In this document: positions 5,258-6,664 of the stretch, piece by piece | Numbering within the stretch: the first letter of the stretch is position 1 | Layout of the letters: each line of letters opens with the position of its first letter | Assembly (NCBI GenBank): GCA_029288195.1 | Contig: JARFPR010000226.1 | Location: 1-6,664 of the forward strand | Length of the DNA stretch: 6,664 bases | Reading direction: 5' to 3' | Source of the DNA: Gammaproteobacteria bacterium | GTDB lineage: Bacteria; Pseudomonadota; Gammaproteobacteria; GCA-001735895 | Program-made: the position numbers and the translations under genes | Notes under the pieces: generated by a model | The model's database searches: none | The model's input: only the letters and a program-made list of their open reading frames with translations | Told to the model about the DNA's origin: nothing

Positions 5258-6154
5258 ATGGCGACGCAACTTCACCGTTTCTCTTTTAAGGCGATGGCAT
5301 GCCTGAATGAGCTCAGCCTTTACTGCAACAACAAGAAATCTGCACGCGAAATCTCCGACCAGGCGATCGCAATGGTCAATAGGCTTGAACAAAGGTATAG
5401 CCGTTATCTTGCCGACAGCATACTGAGCAAGATCAATGCATCGGCAGGTCGACCCGGCATTAATGTTGACGCCGAAACTACCGCGCTACTCGATTACGCG
5501 CAGACCTGTTACCAGCAAAGTAATGGATTGTTTGACGTTACCTCCGGGGTATTACGTAATGTCTGGGATTTTAAAAGTAATAAATTACCCGAACAGCTGG
5601 CTGTCGACGCAGTTCAACAATTAATCGGCTGGGATAAGCTTGACTGGACACCACCCTGTATAACTTTACCCGTAGCGGGCATGGAACTGGATTTCGGCGG
5701 TATCGTAAAAGAGTATGCCGCTGACGGTTGTGCCAACCTTTGTCGCAGCCTGGGGGTTAAATCCGGCATGGTAAATATGGGAGGTGATATTCACATAATT
5801 GGTCCCCACCCGGATGGCAGTCCCTGGATTATCGGTATTCAGGATCCCGGTAATCCGGATAATGTCATTACCAGCATCGAACTGAAACAGGGCGGCCTGG
5901 CCAGTAGTGGTGACTACCAGCGCAGCATGGTGATTGATGACAAACGCTACAGCCATATTCTTAATCCACTAACCGGTTGGCCGGTGCAGGGTTTGCGTGC
6001 TGTGAGCGTGGTTGCACCCCATTGCCTGATAGCGGGTAGCACCAGCACTATCGCCATGCTTAAAGGCGAGGACGGAAAACGGTGGCTGGATTCAACCGGC
6101 TTGTCCTACCTCTGGATTGATGATCAAGGAAAATGTTTCGGACATCGATGCTAG
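5258..6154 (+). CDS. apbE: ApbE-family FAD:protein FMN transferase
   Basis: This encodes 298 residues. ApbE enzymes move FMN from FAD onto Ser/Thr of target proteins, forming a phosphoester bond. Visible family motifs in order: RFSFKAMACLNELSLY (7-22), RYSRYLADSILSKIN (49-60), FDVTSG (92-97), LDFGGIVKEYAAD (144-156), NMGGD (173-177), SSGDYQR (216-222), YSHILNPLTG (231-240) and AGSTSTIAMLKG (259-270). In the last motif, canonical enzymes have Asp (the magnesium ligand in DA..T) where this has G260, so metal binding may differ. There is no signal peptide or lipobox, although most ApbE proteins act outside the cytoplasm. A longer start is impossible, since the DUF3570 TAA is in the same frame four codons upstream. 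Its likely client is a protein of the same operon, DUF3570 being the best candidate; no classical FMN-binding or NqrC/RnfG-like gene is in the window. The family is certain; activity is probable. Confidence 0.93.
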   Translation: MATQLHRFSFKAMACLNELSLYCNNKKSAREISDQAIAMVNRLEQRYSRYLADSILSKINASAGRPGINVDAETTALLDYAQTCYQQSNGLFDVTSGVLRNVWDFKSNKLPEQLAVDAVQQLIGWDKLDWTPPCITLPVAGMELDFGGIVKEYAADGCANLCRSLGVKSGMVNMGGDIHIIGPHPDGSPWIIGIQDPGNPDNVITSIELKQGGLASSGDYQRSMVIDDKRYSHILNPLTGWPVQGLRAVSVVAPHCLIAGSTSTIAMLKGEDGKRWLDSTGLSYLWIDDQGKCFGHRC

Positions 6155-6201
6155 GCGTTTACCTGGCAGCGATAGCAGGGATTACCTGGCGCTACTTTTA
6201 A
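6133..6201 (+). CDS. Possible 22-residue membrane peptide overlapping the apbE end
   Basis: ATG to TAA encodes MFRTSMLGVYLAAIAGITWR plus YF, overlapping the last 22 nt of apbE in another frame. AAGGA lies only 2 nt before the first ATG but 17 nt before a second in-frame ATG (6148), so neither spacing is ideal. The hydrophobic core could form one short transmembrane helix. It could be a genuine small operon member, the start of a decayed gene, or chance. I recognise no family. Confidence 0.25.
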   Translation: MFRTSMLGVYLAAIAGITWRYF

Positions 6202-6243
6202 ACACACGCCGATAATCATCGTTATTCGCTCAACCCTGTTGTG

Positions 6244-6465
6244 CTAGGCCGCCCGCAGCAGTAGTGGCTGATTCTGCCTGACCAGGGGTTCGAGCTGCGC
6301 CTTAATGTCATCGGCTGAAGCGAACAGCACGTCTTCGATCTCAATTCTGTTTTCATCCATCCAGTCTGCAATCACGCTAAGGGGTAGTTTGTGCCTGACG
6401 TCGGGGAGAGATTCGAGTGAATTTGAGACTGCGATTGTAGCGGCAAGGTGTTGGTAACATTGCAT
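6244..6465 (-). CDS. Conserved-looking small protein of unknown function
   Basis: This encodes 73 residues from the third in-frame ATG, chosen because GGAG sits 9 nt upstream of it. The two upstream Met codons (to 6480, 78 residues) have no usable ribosome site. The protein is soluble, with no signal peptide or membrane segment. An N-terminal part (MQCYQHLAATIAVSNSLESL) is followed by a probable helical core, LPLSVIADWMDENRIEIEDV, then a charged helix with DDIKAQLEPLVRQNQP. The composition and lack of low-complexity sequence suggest a real gene, but I do not recognise the family and assign no function. It converges on the ApbE operon, and no clear terminator separates them. Three TGGTGCRAT repeats lie 126-177 bases upstream and could regulate it. 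Confidence 0.65.
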   Translation of the reverse strand: MQCYQHLAATIAVSNSLESLPDVRHKLPLSVIADWMDENRIEIEDVLFASADDIKAQLEPLVRQNQPLLLRAA

Positions 6466-6590
6466 GTCCATTTTCTCCATCTGTTGAGGGGTCGCCGTTT
6501 CGTATTCGGCTGCTAATCCCTTGCCTGAATACTAGCGAGTCGATCCTGACATGCAAATTTAAGCCTCAAATATAAAAGTTTGATTTCATT

Positions 6591-6641
6591 TGGTGCAATA
6601 TCTGCGTCCAAATGGTGCGATAGTGCTGGGCCTGGTGCGAT
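6591..6641. promoter_or_regulatory. Three direct repeats of TGGTGCRAT, possible NtrC-like half-sites
   Basis: TGGTGCAAT (6591-6599), TGGTGCGAT (6613-6621) and TGGTGCGAT (6633-6641) start 22 and 20 bp apart, close to two helical turns. GGTGCA is the half-site of NtrC operators such as those upstream of enterobacterial glnA, where several copies occur in a row. True NtrC sites are inverted pairs (TGCACC...GGTGCA), and here all three point the same way, so the assignment is tentative. The target could be the small minus-strand gene or a gene beyond the right edge. Confidence 0.4.
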
Positions 6642-6664
6642 CCCCGTTAACAGACACTCAAGTT

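Noticed and set aside
6551..6575. Minus-strand sigma-54 promoter (GAGGCTTAAATTTGCA) ahead of the small right-hand gene
   Set aside because: The GG and GC elements are 9 bases apart, not the required 10, and the -24 box is poor.

Overview
The window looks like a piece of a gammaproteobacterial chromosome with moderate GC content. A marine or free-living relative is my guess from gene content and protein style; no rRNA or other marker gene proves it. There are six well-supported protein genes, several small or doubtful reading frames, and no tRNA, rRNA, CRISPR array or transposase.

Left (63-1427, minus strand): an odd response regulator. An intact CheY-like receiver is followed by one membrane helix, a coiled coil with a 15-residue tandem repeat, and a C-terminal region that looks like a degenerate OmpA/MotB-type domain. 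A ~490-base gap holding a 12-bp palindrome separates it from a divergent 10-helix EamA/DMT exporter (1919-2842).

Centre (about 3030-6201, plus strand): a ~500-base regulatory region leads into a compact operon. The region holds a palindrome, a candidate sigma-70 promoter, a 32-bp direct repeat and a long leader with tiny ORFs. The operon encodes a TlpA-like exported thioredoxin, a small DUF4266 lipoprotein ending GGGCGCN, a DUF3570 outer-membrane beta-barrel and an ApbE-type FAD:protein FMN transferase, possibly followed by a 22-residue overlapping membrane peptide. DUF4266 and DUF3570 overlap by 14 nt. DUF3570 and ApbE lie 9 nt apart in the same frame.

The most interesting reading is that this operon makes an envelope redox system. 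DUF3570 carries two SGAS tetrapeptides about 20 residues apart, and these resemble the S/T-G-A-S/T site that ApbE enzymes modify with FMN. The thioredoxin could serve the Cys-Gly-Cys tail of DUF4266. The families are recognisable; the joint function and the flavinylation of DUF3570 are inference. One tension is that this ApbE cannot have a signal peptide, because an in-frame stop lies just upstream of its start.

Right: a 73-78 residue uncharacterised protein on the minus strand (6244-6465/6480). Upstream of it, three direct copies of TGGTGCRAT spaced 22 and 20 bp apart resemble half-sites of nitrogen-regulator (NtrC) operators.
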